DNA of 64,000 bases from JBHIET01 sp046760785. GTDB taxonomy: Bacteria; Chloroflexota; Anaerolineae; B4-G1. A program made the position numbers and the translations under genes. The stretch covers positions 1 through 64,000 of the forward strand of contig JBHIET010000002.1 in NCBI GenBank assembly GCA_046760785.1, given 5' to 3'. Shown here piece by piece: positions 33,692 to 42,411 of the stretch. The notes below the pieces were generated by a model. It worked only from the letters and a program-made list of their open reading frames with translations, was not told the DNA's origin and ran no database searches. Within the stretch, counting starts at the first letter, position 1. Each line of letters opens with the position of its first letter.

Positions 33692-34807
33692 ATGCAAAAG
33701 GTCTTGCTGGTCTTTGGTACCCGACCAGAGGCGATCAAAATGGCCCCGGTGGTTAGGGAGCTAAGCAGATACCCCACCGAGTTCAAGGTCAAAATTTGCC
33801 TTACCGCTCAACATCGCGAGATGCTGGATCAGGTTTTGACCCTTTTTGATATTGAGGCTGATTACGACCTGAACATTATGCGGGATAGGCAGACTCTCTC
33901 GCGGGTCACGGCCGAGGTCCTGACAGGGGTAGAGGAGGTGATAAAGACAGAGAACCCAGGCTGGGTCCTGGTGCAGGGCGATACGACCACAGCGATGGCC
34001 GCCGCTCTGGCGGCGTTTTATCAAAAAGTCCGGGTGGCCCACATAGAGGCTGGGCTGAGGACCTGGAACAAAGCTCAGCCCTATCCAGAAGAGATCAACC
34101 GCGTGATCGCCGACGTGGTCTGCGACCTACACTTTGCCCCGACGGAAGCGGCCAGGTGGAACCTGCTGTGCGAAGGGATCGGCGCGGGAAGCATCTTTGT
34201 CACGGGCAACACAGTCATTGACGCGCTGTTGGAGACTGTGGAGAGGGAGTACGACCTGGAGAGTGGGCCTTTGCGGAACATCCCGCCGGACAGGAGAATC
34301 ATCCTCGTTACTGCCCACCGGCGGGAGAACTTTGGGCCGCCCCTGGTCAATATCTGCCGCGCCCTCCAGAAAATCGCTCGACGATATGAGTCCGACGTAC
34401 ACCTGGTCTATCCCGTGCACCTTAACCCCAATGTACAGGGGGTGGTCTATCCCATTTTGGAGGGGGTAGCCAACATCTCTCTGCTGAAGCCGCTGGACTA
34501 CCTGTCCTTTGTCCACTTGATGAACAGAGCCTATCTCGTCCTGACCGATTCGGGCGGCTTGCAGGAGGAGGCACCCAGCTTGGGCAAGCCGGTGCTGGTT
34601 CTGCGTGAGGTCACAGAGCGGCCGGAGGCGGTGGAGGCGGGAACGGTCAGGGTCGTGGGGACGGATGAGGAGCGGATCATGGCGGAGGTAGTGCGGTTGC
34701 TGGAAGATGCTGGAGCCTACCGCCGGATGGCCCAGGCAGCAAATCCGTATGGCGATGGCCACGCCGCCGCCCGTATCGTGAACACGTTGTTGTCGCTGCG
34801 GGAGTGA
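33692..34807 (+). CDS. wecB: UDP-N-acetylglucosamine 2-epimerase, non-hydrolysing
   Basis: The 371-residue cytoplasmic enzyme interconverts UDP-GlcNAc and UDP-ManNAc. The family motifs are intact: GTRPEAIKMAPV at the N terminus, TAQHREMLDQVL, VQGDTTT, HIEAGLRTW, PEEINRV, GNTVIDAL, TAHRRENFG near residue 205, and the UDP-site DSGGLQEEAPSLGKPV. ATG 33692 was chosen because the protein then begins at the conserved beta strand; the longer frame back to 33623 overlaps the previous gene. It follows that gene by two bases. UDP-ManNAc would feed the WecG/TagA/CpsF transferase encoded later in this locus. Confidence 0.95.
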   Translation: MQKVLLVFGTRPEAIKMAPVVRELSRYPTEFKVKICLTAQHREMLDQVLTLFDIEADYDLNIMRDRQTLSRVTAEVLTGVEEVIKTENPGWVLVQGDTTTAMAAALAAFYQKVRVAHIEAGLRTWNKAQPYPEEINRVIADVVCDLHFAPTEAARWNLLCEGIGAGSIFVTGNTVIDALLETVEREYDLESGPLRNIPPDRRIILVTAHRRENFGPPLVNICRALQKIARRYESDVHLVYPVHLNPNVQGVVYPILEGVANISLLKPLDYLSFVHLMNRAYLVLTDSGGLQEEAPSLGKPVLVLREVTERPEAVEAGTVRVVGTDEERIMAEVVRLLEDAGAYRRMAQAANPYGDGHAAARIVNTLLSLRE

Positions 34808-34814
34808 AGATAGG

Positions 34815-36272
34815 GTGGGGTCGGCGGTCGCAGAAGAAGCCTTTCTCAAGAGCAAGTCGGCCGAGGGGTTTGCCATCATTGCACTGTTGGGCATTGTGCG
34901 GTTCGTGGTGGCGTCTGGCAACTATTTTGTCCTGGGGCACCTGCTGTCGCCGGACGTTTTTGGGACGTATGCATTTTGCGTCGTCGTGGTGGGCTTTGCC
35001 GCGTTGCTCACGACGGTTGAGGGGCGGCGCAGCGTTATCACCGCCACCGAGAAAGTTGATGAGGTTTTTACGCACGCGCTGGGCATCGAGCTGGCACTGG
35101 CTGTTCTGGTCATGGCCGTCATCGTGGTGGGCTCGCCGTCCATTCTGTGGCTTCTGAACCGCCCGGAGATTCCCCCGGCTTACCTGCAACTGTTGTCACT
35201 TCAACTGCTCATCACTCCCTTCGAGCTGCCGCTGGCGCTGTTGGAGCGCAGATTGGCCTTTCGCATCATAGGTGTGATCGAGTTTGTGTCCATCCTGGCA
35301 AACTGTGTCATCAGCATTGGGTTGGCCTGGCGGGGCTGGGGTGTGTGGAGTCTTGTGGTTTCGACGGTGGTCAGCGGGTGGGTGCGTGTCCTCCTGGGCT
35401 GGCTCATCGTCCGTCCCCGGTTGGTGCGGAGGTTGGATGGGCATGTCGCTCGGCAGGTGGTCGGCTATGGCTTGCCGCTCACCTTGTCCAACATGATCGG
35501 CCACTGGTACTGGAATGTGGATGACTTGATCGTGGGGTATCTGCTGGGCACGGTGGAGCTGGGATACTACTGGTTGGCGTTCAAGATCCCGCACTATATG
35601 CTGCAACTCGCGGATACCGTCTCAAAGGTGACTTTTCCGGTCTATGCGCGTATGCCGGGTGATGAGGGATTGGAGCGCGCGTTCAATTGGGTGACCAAGC
35701 TGTCGGCGGCGCTGCTGCTCTTGCCCGCCGTGTTGGCGCTGCCTTACGGCGAGTTTATCATCGTGACGGCTTTCGGCGAGCAGTGGATGCCCGCCGTGTT
35801 GACGTTCCAGATATACATGTCGCTGGTGGCATTTCGCGGCACGCTCCGGCACTGGGCCGACGTGGCAATGGTGAAAGGGTACAACCGTGTGGTGTTGCAT
35901 GTTACGGCCTCGGTCGGCGTTTTGTTACCCGTACTCGGATACCTGGTCACCCTGCGCTACGGTATTGCGGGGATGGCGGCCGCAGTAGCTCTGTCCCTGA
36001 TCGTCACCTCCCCTTTGTACCTCTTGCGCATGCACCGCTGGTTGGGTGTGCGTTATCTCCGTATCCTCTGGCCGGAGGTGGTCACCGGAGTGATCGTGGC
36101 GCTCTTGGGCATCTTGGTGCACAGGCTGCTCCCTGATCGTTTCATCGTCAATGTGCTGGCGCTGGCGATGCTGTGCGGTGCGTACGTGGGGGTGCTTTTG
36201 GTGTTGGATCGGCCTATTGTGAGCCTGATCGGCTCTGAGGTTCGATCCCGGCTGGTGCGGAGACCGGTGTGA
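34815..36272 (+). CDS. Polysaccharide flippase, Wzx/MATE-like
   Basis: The 485-residue protein has about twelve to fourteen hydrophobic helices and the N-terminal pattern of oligosaccharide flippases (VRFVVASGNYFVLGHLLSPDVFGTY). Later segments include GYGLPLTLSNMIGHWYWNVDDLIVGYLLG, of which the Asn/Asp-rich part is common to the family. Such proteins flip undecaprenyl-linked repeat units to the outer face. GTG 34815 is the start, seven bases after the epimerase stop. Together with the initiating transferase and the Wzy/WaaL-like protein at 47336 it makes a Wzx/Wzy-type export route plausible. Confidence 0.88.
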   Translation: MGSAVAEEAFLKSKSAEGFAIIALLGIVRFVVASGNYFVLGHLLSPDVFGTYAFCVVVVGFAALLTTVEGRRSVITATEKVDEVFTHALGIELALAVLVMAVIVVGSPSILWLLNRPEIPPAYLQLLSLQLLITPFELPLALLERRLAFRIIGVIEFVSILANCVISIGLAWRGWGVWSLVVSTVVSGWVRVLLGWLIVRPRLVRRLDGHVARQVVGYGLPLTLSNMIGHWYWNVDDLIVGYLLGTVELGYYWLAFKIPHYMLQLADTVSKVTFPVYARMPGDEGLERAFNWVTKLSAALLLLPAVLALPYGEFIIVTAFGEQWMPAVLTFQIYMSLVAFRGTLRHWADVAMVKGYNRVVLHVTASVGVLLPVLGYLVTLRYGIAGMAAAVALSLIVTSPLYLLRMHRWLGVRYLRILWPEVVTGVIVALLGILVHRLLPDRFIVNVLALAMLCGAYVGVLLVLDRPIVSLIGSEVRSRLVRRPV

Positions 36273-36273
36273 T

Positions 36274-37359
36274 ATGACCCACACCTATACGCTGTACGAT
36301 ACTCCTGAGATTGTGGCAACGATTGAGGCGGACCTGGCCTTTATCCTGAGCGAGATTCGGGCCGTCGTGCCGGATATGGTGGCTCTGATTCTGGCGGGGG
36401 GGTTTGGCAGGGGAGAGGGGAGTGTGATTGCGCAAGATGGCCGCGTTGTCCCGGTTAATGATTACGATGTGCATGTGATCACGCACAGTCGCAACCCAGG
36501 AGTGGACTGGGCAGGGTTGGAGCAACGCCTGGCGGCGCACATCGGCGTGCGCTGGGTGGATATCGAGTACACGCCACGGCGCAAGCTGCGCCGGCTCAGG
36601 GGGCAACAGTATGGGTTCGATCTCAAGTACGGTGGGCGGGTGCTCTGGGGGGAGCCAAACATCTTGGAGGAGATCCCGCCTTTTACCGCGCGTGAGATTC
36701 GACCCCGGGAAGTGGAGAAGCTATTCTTCACACGCTTGTGGTGCTTTTTGGGGCCGGTCGTGCTGGACGCGCGGACGGACGCTTTCTCCTTCCCGGACTG
36801 TTTCTTTGCCACGGCACAGCTTTCCAAAGCGGTTGTGGCCTGTGTGGAGGCGTTGCTGATCGCGCGCGGGGTCTACTGTGTGCGCTGTGCCGAAAAGATG
36901 GCCCGGCTACAGGCACACGCGCCCGAAAAAAGCGCCCTGCTATCCCTGGCCGAGTGGGCGATTGCGTTCAAGCTGGACCCAGGCACACCTGCCCCTGAGG
37001 CTGACGATCTGGCGGCACTGTACGATCGAGCACGGGATGTATACCTGGATGTGTTTGGTGAGCTGTTGGGGGGGTTATATGGACGCAGATGGCAGGGCTG
37101 GGCGAGCCTGACACGGTTGTATCACCCTCCCCTGGGGCGGCGTGCTCAGTTGCGCCGGATGGTACACTTTGTGCGGCATGGCCGGTTTCCGGTTGACGTT
37201 GAGCGTGAAAAGCAGATGGCGCGGCTGTTTCTCGTTTATTCGTGGAACCAAAGTGTGGAGTACAATCGCCGGGCGAAGGAGCACCTGGTGCGTGCGGCCC
37301 TTTTTGACGCCGCTTCTCCGCCGGACTGGGAAGCGCTGCGAAAGGTGGCCGTGAGTTGA
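36274..37359 (+). CDS. Nucleotidyltransferase-like protein of glycan loci
   Basis: The 361-residue cytoplasmic protein has a Pol-beta-type nucleotidyltransferase core. LAGGFGRGEGSV near residue 46 matches the GS/GG helix motif, and VNDYDVHVIT about 20 residues later supplies the paired Asp residues for metal binding. A third Asp is in VDIEYTPR. The remaining two thirds are helical, with many Arg/Tyr residues. I have seen similar uncharacterised proteins in polysaccharide clusters but know no tested function. It is coupled to the next gene by TGATG, so the two probably act together on a nucleotide or phosphate-modified sugar. Confidence 0.7.
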   Translation: MTHTYTLYDTPEIVATIEADLAFILSEIRAVVPDMVALILAGGFGRGEGSVIAQDGRVVPVNDYDVHVITHSRNPGVDWAGLEQRLAAHIGVRWVDIEYTPRRKLRRLRGQQYGFDLKYGGRVLWGEPNILEEIPPFTAREIRPREVEKLFFTRLWCFLGPVVLDARTDAFSFPDCFFATAQLSKAVVACVEALLIARGVYCVRCAEKMARLQAHAPEKSALLSLAEWAIAFKLDPGTPAPEADDLAALYDRARDVYLDVFGELLGGLYGRRWQGWASLTRLYHPPLGRRAQLRRMVHFVRHGRFPVDVEREKQMARLFLVYSWNQSVEYNRRAKEHLVRAALFDAASPPDWEALRKVAVS

Positions 37360-38591
37360 TGGCTCCCCCAACCTTTCTCGTCTTGCTGGACGCCCTGCGG
37401 TGGGACTATGTGTGCGTCCAGGATTCACCCACATTGGTGCAACTGGCCAACGCTGGAATCTGGGCACGCAAGGTGCGTCCCTCGTTTGGGTTCTGCGAGA
37501 TTTCAGAGTGCGTGACGGGCACGCGCCCCAACGTGAACGGTAACTTTGCGGCCTTCGCCTACGGTCCACAAGCCTCCCCCTATCGTAGGTGGCGTGGGAT
37601 GTTGCGGCTGCTGGGCTTTGTGGACCGTCTGCCGCGCGGGCAAATGCGGGCGCGCCAGGTGTTGGAGTGGTGGTTCGCGGTGTGCGGCGTGCCACACCCG
37701 ACCTACCGTATCCCGCTCCCGTGGCTCTCGTATTTTGTACCAACGGAGGGAGCACGTCTGCACACCCAGGCGGGTGCGTTTGCTGTCGAGTCTGTGTACG
37801 ACGTGATGGCGCGGGCCGGACGCGCGGTGTACGACGAGACGTTCGTCCGGCACAACCGCGCCGCTGGCTCTGACGTGGATCGGGTGGAGCGGCTGCTGCG
37901 CCATTGTGCGGAGTCGTACGATTTGTTTATGATTTACCTGGGAGAGGCCGATGGCGCTGGGCACGACTTTGGGCCTGATTCGCCACAGCGGCGCGAGACG
38001 GTGAAGCGGCTGGATGCGCTGATTGCGCGGCTCGTGGAGCGCGTCGCTCAGGTGTACGGCGAGGCGGCGAACCTTGTGGTGCTGGGCGACCACGGGATGG
38101 TGCCCGTCGCGCACACGGTGGACGTCTGGAGTTCTGTCGGCGCCCTGGGGCTGGAGTTTGGCCGCGACTATGTGATGTTCCTGGATTCTACCCTGGCGCG
38201 CTTCTGGCCCTTGTCGGAACGTGGGCGCGCTGGACTGAGGCAGTTGTTGGCCCAGCGGGAATTTGCAACCCTGGGCGAGTTGTTGACGCCGGAGCGGGCA
38301 GAGGAGCTGCACGTTCCTCCACCCGACTCAAAGTACGGGGAGATCATCTGGCTGGCGCACGCAAACACGATGATCTTTCCCGACTTTTTCAACCGCGTTG
38401 TGTCGTTGGGGATGCACGGGTACGAGACCTCACTGGATGAGCAGAAGGGGTTCGCCGTGGTCGTGGGGCCGGATGTGGGCGCGGCGGTGTTGGAAGAGGT
38501 GGAACTCGTGGACATCTGCCCGACGCTCTGTGACTTGTTGAGCATCGAATACCCTCGGCAGAATCAGGGCATCAGCCTGCTTGGTCGGTAA
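37359..38591 (+). CDS. Alkaline-phosphatase-superfamily phosphodiesterase-like protein
   Basis: The 410-residue protein has the metal ligands of nucleotide pyrophosphatase/phosphodiesterase enzymes. They are Asp in FLVLLDALRWDY, Asp and His in GEADGAGHDFGP, Asp-His in VVLGDHGM, and His in LGMHGYETS. Where these enzymes normally carry the Thr/Ser nucleophile (a TFPNHYTLVTG-like strand) it reads GFCEISECVTG, so the usual Thr position appears to be Gly, with Cys and Ser nearby. No signal peptide is visible, suggesting a cytoplasmic location. ATG 37359 overlaps the upstream stop. The substrate is unknown; a role in trimming or transferring a nucleotidyl or phosphoryl group on the glycan is inference. 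Confidence 0.72.
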   Translation: MAPPTFLVLLDALRWDYVCVQDSPTLVQLANAGIWARKVRPSFGFCEISECVTGTRPNVNGNFAAFAYGPQASPYRRWRGMLRLLGFVDRLPRGQMRARQVLEWWFAVCGVPHPTYRIPLPWLSYFVPTEGARLHTQAGAFAVESVYDVMARAGRAVYDETFVRHNRAAGSDVDRVERLLRHCAESYDLFMIYLGEADGAGHDFGPDSPQRRETVKRLDALIARLVERVAQVYGEAANLVVLGDHGMVPVAHTVDVWSSVGALGLEFGRDYVMFLDSTLARFWPLSERGRAGLRQLLAQREFATLGELLTPERAEELHVPPPDSKYGEIIWLAHANTMIFPDFFNRVVSLGMHGYETSLDEQKGFAVVVGPDVGAAVLEEVELVDICPTLCDLLSIEYPRQNQGISLLGR

Positions 38592-38604
38592 GCGAGGCGC
38601 GACG

Positions 38605-39576
38605 TTGGATGTTTCGGTCATCATTCGGGCCAAGAATGAGGCACTGTGGCTAGGCACGGTGTTGCGGTCTGTCCGTGCGCAATCCGGTGGGCATCAGGTC
38701 GAGATCATTCTGGTGGACTCTGGCTCGACCGACCAAACGGTGAACATTGGGATGTGCTATGGGTGCCGTGTGATCCACATTCGGCCAGATGAGTTCACCT
38801 GGGGGCGTGCGCTCAACCTGGGGGCGGCCGCCGCAACAGGGGAGGTGCTGGTGCTGCTATCGGCCCACGCCGTGCCCGTGGGGACGGCGTGGTTGGAGCA
38901 GTTACTTGCCCCTTTGCAGGCTCCACCTGTGGCGGCTGTGATGGGGCGGCAGATACCGATTCCCGGCCTGGACCCTTTCGAAGAGATCGAGTTAGAGTTG
39001 TGGTTTCCACCGTTGGAAGCGCCGAAACAGGTGTCAAGCATTTCGTCTGCCTCTGCTGCTATCCGTCGCAACGTCTGGCAAGAGATCAGGTTTGACGAAA
39101 CGTTGTCGTTGGACGAGGATGGGGAGTGGGCGCGTGCTGCGATGGCCTGTGGGCATCAGATCATGTATGCGCCGCACAGCGTGGTTTGGCATAGCCATCC
39201 GGCGTGTGTGGACACGGTCTACCGGCGCTGGTTCTGGCGTAGCTATGTGATACACTCGAGAGCGGGTGAGAAGCCGTCGTCGGCGCGCCACCTTGCCAGG
39301 TTCGTGAAGCGGGACGTGCGTTACTTTCTCACGCATCGCTGCTTCTCCTACCTGGGATGGATTCCGGTGTACGAGTTCGTGCGTCAGGGCGGCTTCTGGG
39401 CCGGGCGGCGAGCCGCGCTGAGCAGGGCGCGTGCCGGATCTGACGAGCCGTGGGGATACTGTGCCCTGACCATTCCCCAGGCGATGCTGAGGTTGGAGCC
39501 GGCGTTCGCCCGCATCCGGCGCATCACACCGAAGGATGCCGTGCGGATGCTGGAGCGACAGATTGAGGAAGGTTAA
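38605..39576 (+). CDS. Family 2 glycosyltransferase
   Basis: The 323-residue cytoplasmic GT-A enzyme shows DVSVIIRAKNEALWLGTVL at its N terminus, LVDSGSTDQT near residue 38, and a metal-binding region around LLSAHAVPVG where the usual DxD is altered to SAH. The acceptor-side catalytic region contains DEDGEWARAAMACG, an ED/DE motif used as the general base in many GT2 enzymes. It resembles rhamnosyltransferase-like members. TTG 38605 was preferred to TTG 38581 because GCGAGG precedes it and it avoids overlap with the previous gene. The sugar is not predictable. Confidence 0.85.
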   Translation: MDVSVIIRAKNEALWLGTVLRSVRAQSGGHQVEIILVDSGSTDQTVNIGMCYGCRVIHIRPDEFTWGRALNLGAAAATGEVLVLLSAHAVPVGTAWLEQLLAPLQAPPVAAVMGRQIPIPGLDPFEEIELELWFPPLEAPKQVSSISSASAAIRRNVWQEIRFDETLSLDEDGEWARAAMACGHQIMYAPHSVVWHSHPACVDTVYRRWFWRSYVIHSRAGEKPSSARHLARFVKRDVRYFLTHRCFSYLGWIPVYEFVRQGGFWAGRRAALSRARAGSDEPWGYCALTIPQAMLRLEPAFARIRRITPKDAVRMLERQIEEG

Positions 39577-39589
39577 GGAGCGAGCAACC

Positions 39590-40513
39590 GTGTCTATGCC
39601 AAGCGTAGTGCTGCTGATTTTGACCTGGAACGGCAAGCAAGATACGTTGGAGTGTCTTGACTCTCTGGATAAGCTTGAGTATCCCGGCTTCTGGGTGCTG
39701 GTGGTGGATAATGCCTCCACCGATGGAACGGTGGCAGCGGTGCGGGAGCGCTTTCCGGAGGTGAAGCTGCTTGTCAACGAGCGTAACCTGGGATACGCCG
39801 GGGGCAACAATGTCGGCATTCGCGCCGCGTTGGAGACGGACGTGGACTATGTTTTCATCTTGAACAACGATATTGTTTTTGAGGACGCCGATTGTCTGCT
39901 CCGTCTGGTCGAGGCGGCGGAGGTGCATCCCACCGGCGGGCTGTTTGGCCCCAAGACGTACAGGTATGGCGAGGATAACCTGCTCGATTTCATCGGTGGT
40001 ACCTACAGTATGTACACGGGCTTGGCCCCCAGCGTCGGTGTTGACGAATATGACCGGGGCCAGTACGAGACGATGCGGGTCTATCCGTTCGTGAACGGGC
40101 ACGCTGTGTTGGTCAAGCGGGCGGTGTTCGAGACGGTAGGGCTGTTCGACGAGACATACTTTGGGTATTACGAAGAGACGGATTTTTGCCACCGCGCCCG
40201 GATGGCGGGTTTTGATTCCATCTATGTGCCCCAGGCACGTATATGGCACAAGGTCAGTCGTGCTCCTATGGGCGAATTGCGTGAGTACCTGATGTATCGC
40301 AATCAAATCCTGTTTGTGCGCAAGCACGCGACTCGGTTAGAGAAGGTCGTTTTTTCCCTGCACTATGCGCTGTTGCAAATGCCGCGATTTGTGGCGGGAA
40401 ATGTGTTGCGGGGACGGTGGAGGCGCTTGCGGAACTATGTTCGAGCGGTAGGGTGGAACCTGGGGGTGTGCGGTGATGGGGACTTGCTTGTGGGGGTGGG
40501 TGGCGGAGAGTAA
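39590..40513 (+). CDS. Family 2 glycosyltransferase (rhamnosyltransferase-like)
   Basis: This 307-residue enzyme has VVLLILTWNGKQDTLECL at the start, VVDNASTDGT near residue 40, NERNLGYAGGNNVGI near 63, the metal-binding FILNNDIVF near 87, and FFDE-like GLFDETYFGYYEETDFCHRA near 184 with the catalytic acidic cluster. These are the standard motifs of WbbL-type rhamnosyltransferases. GTG 39590 lies nine bases after AAGGAG; ATG 39596 is a possible alternative. It follows the other GT2 by 13 bases. Confidence 0.9.
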   Translation: MSMPSVVLLILTWNGKQDTLECLDSLDKLEYPGFWVLVVDNASTDGTVAAVRERFPEVKLLVNERNLGYAGGNNVGIRAALETDVDYVFILNNDIVFEDADCLLRLVEAAEVHPTGGLFGPKTYRYGEDNLLDFIGGTYSMYTGLAPSVGVDEYDRGQYETMRVYPFVNGHAVLVKRAVFETVGLFDETYFGYYEETDFCHRARMAGFDSIYVPQARIWHKVSRAPMGELREYLMYRNQILFVRKHATRLEKVVFSLHYALLQMPRFVAGNVLRGRWRRLRNYVRAVGWNLGVCGDGDLLVGVGGGE

Positions 40514-40540
40514 GTCGAGTTTGGGGGTGGAGGAGGACAT

Positions 40541-41236
40541 TTGGCAAACGTAGAATCTCGGATCCGCGAGCGCTTTGACGATGTCTCGCAGGATCGGGAG
40601 ACCTTTCCGGCCCACGTTGAGCCGGATGATTTTGAGTGGCTGGCGGTAAAGCGGGCGCTTGGCCTTTCGACAGGGGCAAAGGTGCTGGACGCCGGGTGTG
40701 GGCGGGGGCGCTTTAGTCGAGCGTTGGCTGGTGAGGGGGCGCGGGTGGTGGGGGTGGACCTTTCGCACCGCTTGACGCGCGCGGCGGCGCAATTGGGCGG
40801 GGATTTTTGCCAGGCGAGCGTCACCAGGTTGCCGTTTGCGGCGGAAAGCTTCGACGCGGTCGTGTGCGTGGAGGTGCTCGAGCACGTGCCCGATGTCCCG
40901 ACCGCGCTGGCAGAGATGGCGCGCGTCTTGTGCCGAGGGGGCAAAGCCGTCGTCGTGGATAAGAGCCTCTGCTCTCTGCATCCCCGCTTCTTGTTGCCCT
41001 CGGCCCTGGTCAAGTTTGTGATGGAGCGTGCCAACCGTTGGATGTATCCCAGTGGCTTTGAGTTTGCCGAGATTTGGTTTGTGCCCCGCGTTCTGTCTCG
41101 CCAACTGAGGATGCACTTCTCAGGCGTCGAGGTGTGCTATTTGCATTACACCTATCGCAAGTGGCGCGCCAGAGGCTGGATCACGCGCCTTCTGCCGTTC
41201 TTGAGTATGTACGTGGCGTGGGTGGCGGAGAAGTGA
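40541..41236 (+). CDS. Class I SAM-dependent methyltransferase
   Basis: The 231-residue protein is a Methyltransf_11-type Rossmann enzyme. Motif I is VLDAGCGRGRFSRAL near residue 48, the acidic residue binding the ribose is in VVGVDLS, and motif IV/post-I is VVCVEVLEHVPD near residue 107. TTG 40541 follows GGAGGAGG. The C terminus is basic. The gene ends in a GTGA overlap with the next gene. Placement among glycosyltransferases suggests methylation of a sugar or of the growing glycan. The target cannot be stated. Confidence 0.88.
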   Translation: MANVESRIRERFDDVSQDRETFPAHVEPDDFEWLAVKRALGLSTGAKVLDAGCGRGRFSRALAGEGARVVGVDLSHRLTRAAAQLGGDFCQASVTRLPFAAESFDAVVCVEVLEHVPDVPTALAEMARVLCRGGKAVVVDKSLCSLHPRFLLPSALVKFVMERANRWMYPSGFEFAEIWFVPRVLSRQLRMHFSGVEVCYLHYTYRKWRARGWITRLLPFLSMYVAWVAEK

Positions 41237-42411
41237 GCGAGGCCCGGTCCCTTTTCGAGGTGTGCTCGCACTGGCTGGCGCGATCGGGGATCGTCGCGCC
41301 CAACGGCGGTGTCTACGACGGGTACGACACGGCGCGGCGCGTATATCCTCGCCTGTATAGCGAGATCACCGGCTATGCGGTGAGCGTGTTCCTGCGTCTG
41401 GCGGCCTGGACAGGGGAGGCCGCTCATCTCGAAAGGGCGCGGCGTAGTGGAGATTATCTGTGCAAACTGCAACGGCGGTCCGGAGAACTGGGCGAGGGGG
41501 CGGTGGCTCACTGTGTTCCGCACGGTAGTACCCGTCCCTGTGATGAGAGTTTTACGTTTGACGCGGGGATGATCCTTCAGGGGTTGTGTGAATTGGCGGC
41601 CTGTGAAGGGGATGCGCGCTACGTGCAAGCAGCGCACGACGCGGCAAGGTGGTTGTTAGGGTTCCAGGAGAAGGATGGTGGGTTTCGCGCCCGTCGCAGG
41701 TTAGGTGGGGGGGATCGTTACCAGGTGCCTACGTTTGAAAGTGACTATGGGTGCCTGCACGTCAAGCTGGCAGTCGGACTGTTGCGCGCGGCGGACCTCA
41801 CGGGGGATGGGAGCTTTGCAGCGGCAGCCCGACTGGTGTGTGAGTGGGGACTGGGACTGCAGGCGCCCGATGGCGCGTTTTGGGCCAATGTGCGGCGCAC
41901 CCACGTCTTTGCGCACGCGCACTGTTACGCCACAGAGGGGTTGCTTTTCGCGGCCCATCGTCTGCGAGAGCCCCGCTACGCCAGGGCTGCTGAGAAGGCC
42001 GGCCGCTGGTTGTTGCAGGCCCAGGATGATCAAGGAGCTTTGCGCCAGTACTACAAAGGGCATCCGCGTGGCCCACTCCGCTGGCGGGTCGAGTGCTTGG
42101 CTCCGGCACTGGTCAGCGACGCCACTGCCCAGGCTGTTCGCATCTGGCGTACCCTCGATGCACAAACCGGCGATCCGGCCTTTCGTGAGGGGGCTGAACG
42201 AGCACTACGTTACTTGCAGTCGGTACAGATCAAACGCCCGGATGAGCCTCGGATAAATGGTGCGCTCTGGTATCGTATACGCCCTGTGGCAAGGACACGC
42301 TGGCACGGGCCGATGGTATACTCCTGGCCGGTGATGTTTGCGCTGGCAGCCAGCCGCTACGCCTCCGATGTGGCTCTGGATGAGACGGCGATGTGTGAGG
42401 CGTTGTTCTGA
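41233..42411 (+). CDS. Alpha/alpha-toroid protein (six-hairpin or prenyltransferase-like fold)
   Basis: The 392-residue protein consists of repeated helical hairpins with small-residue turns, for example SEITGYAVSVFLRLAAWTGE, FTFDAGMILQGLCELAAC and CYATEGLLFAAHRL. Each segment has the G-x-L-x-x-A rhythm of (alpha/alpha)6 toroids. This resembles glycoside hydrolase families with six hairpins, N-acyl-glucosamine 2-epimerase-like proteins and the C-terminal region of glucuronyl epimerases. No catalytic pair can be assigned with confidence. GTG 41233 overlaps the methyltransferase stop, and the gene ends with a TGATG overlap into a GT4 gene. A sugar-processing role is inference. Confidence 0.62.
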   Translation: MSEARSLFEVCSHWLARSGIVAPNGGVYDGYDTARRVYPRLYSEITGYAVSVFLRLAAWTGEAAHLERARRSGDYLCKLQRRSGELGEGAVAHCVPHGSTRPCDESFTFDAGMILQGLCELAACEGDARYVQAAHDAARWLLGFQEKDGGFRARRRLGGGDRYQVPTFESDYGCLHVKLAVGLLRAADLTGDGSFAAAARLVCEWGLGLQAPDGAFWANVRRTHVFAHAHCYATEGLLFAAHRLREPRYARAAEKAGRWLLQAQDDQGALRQYYKGHPRGPLRWRVECLAPALVSDATAQAVRIWRTLDAQTGDPAFREGAERALRYLQSVQIKRPDEPRINGALWYRIRPVARTRWHGPMVYSWPVMFALAASRYASDVALDETAMCEALF

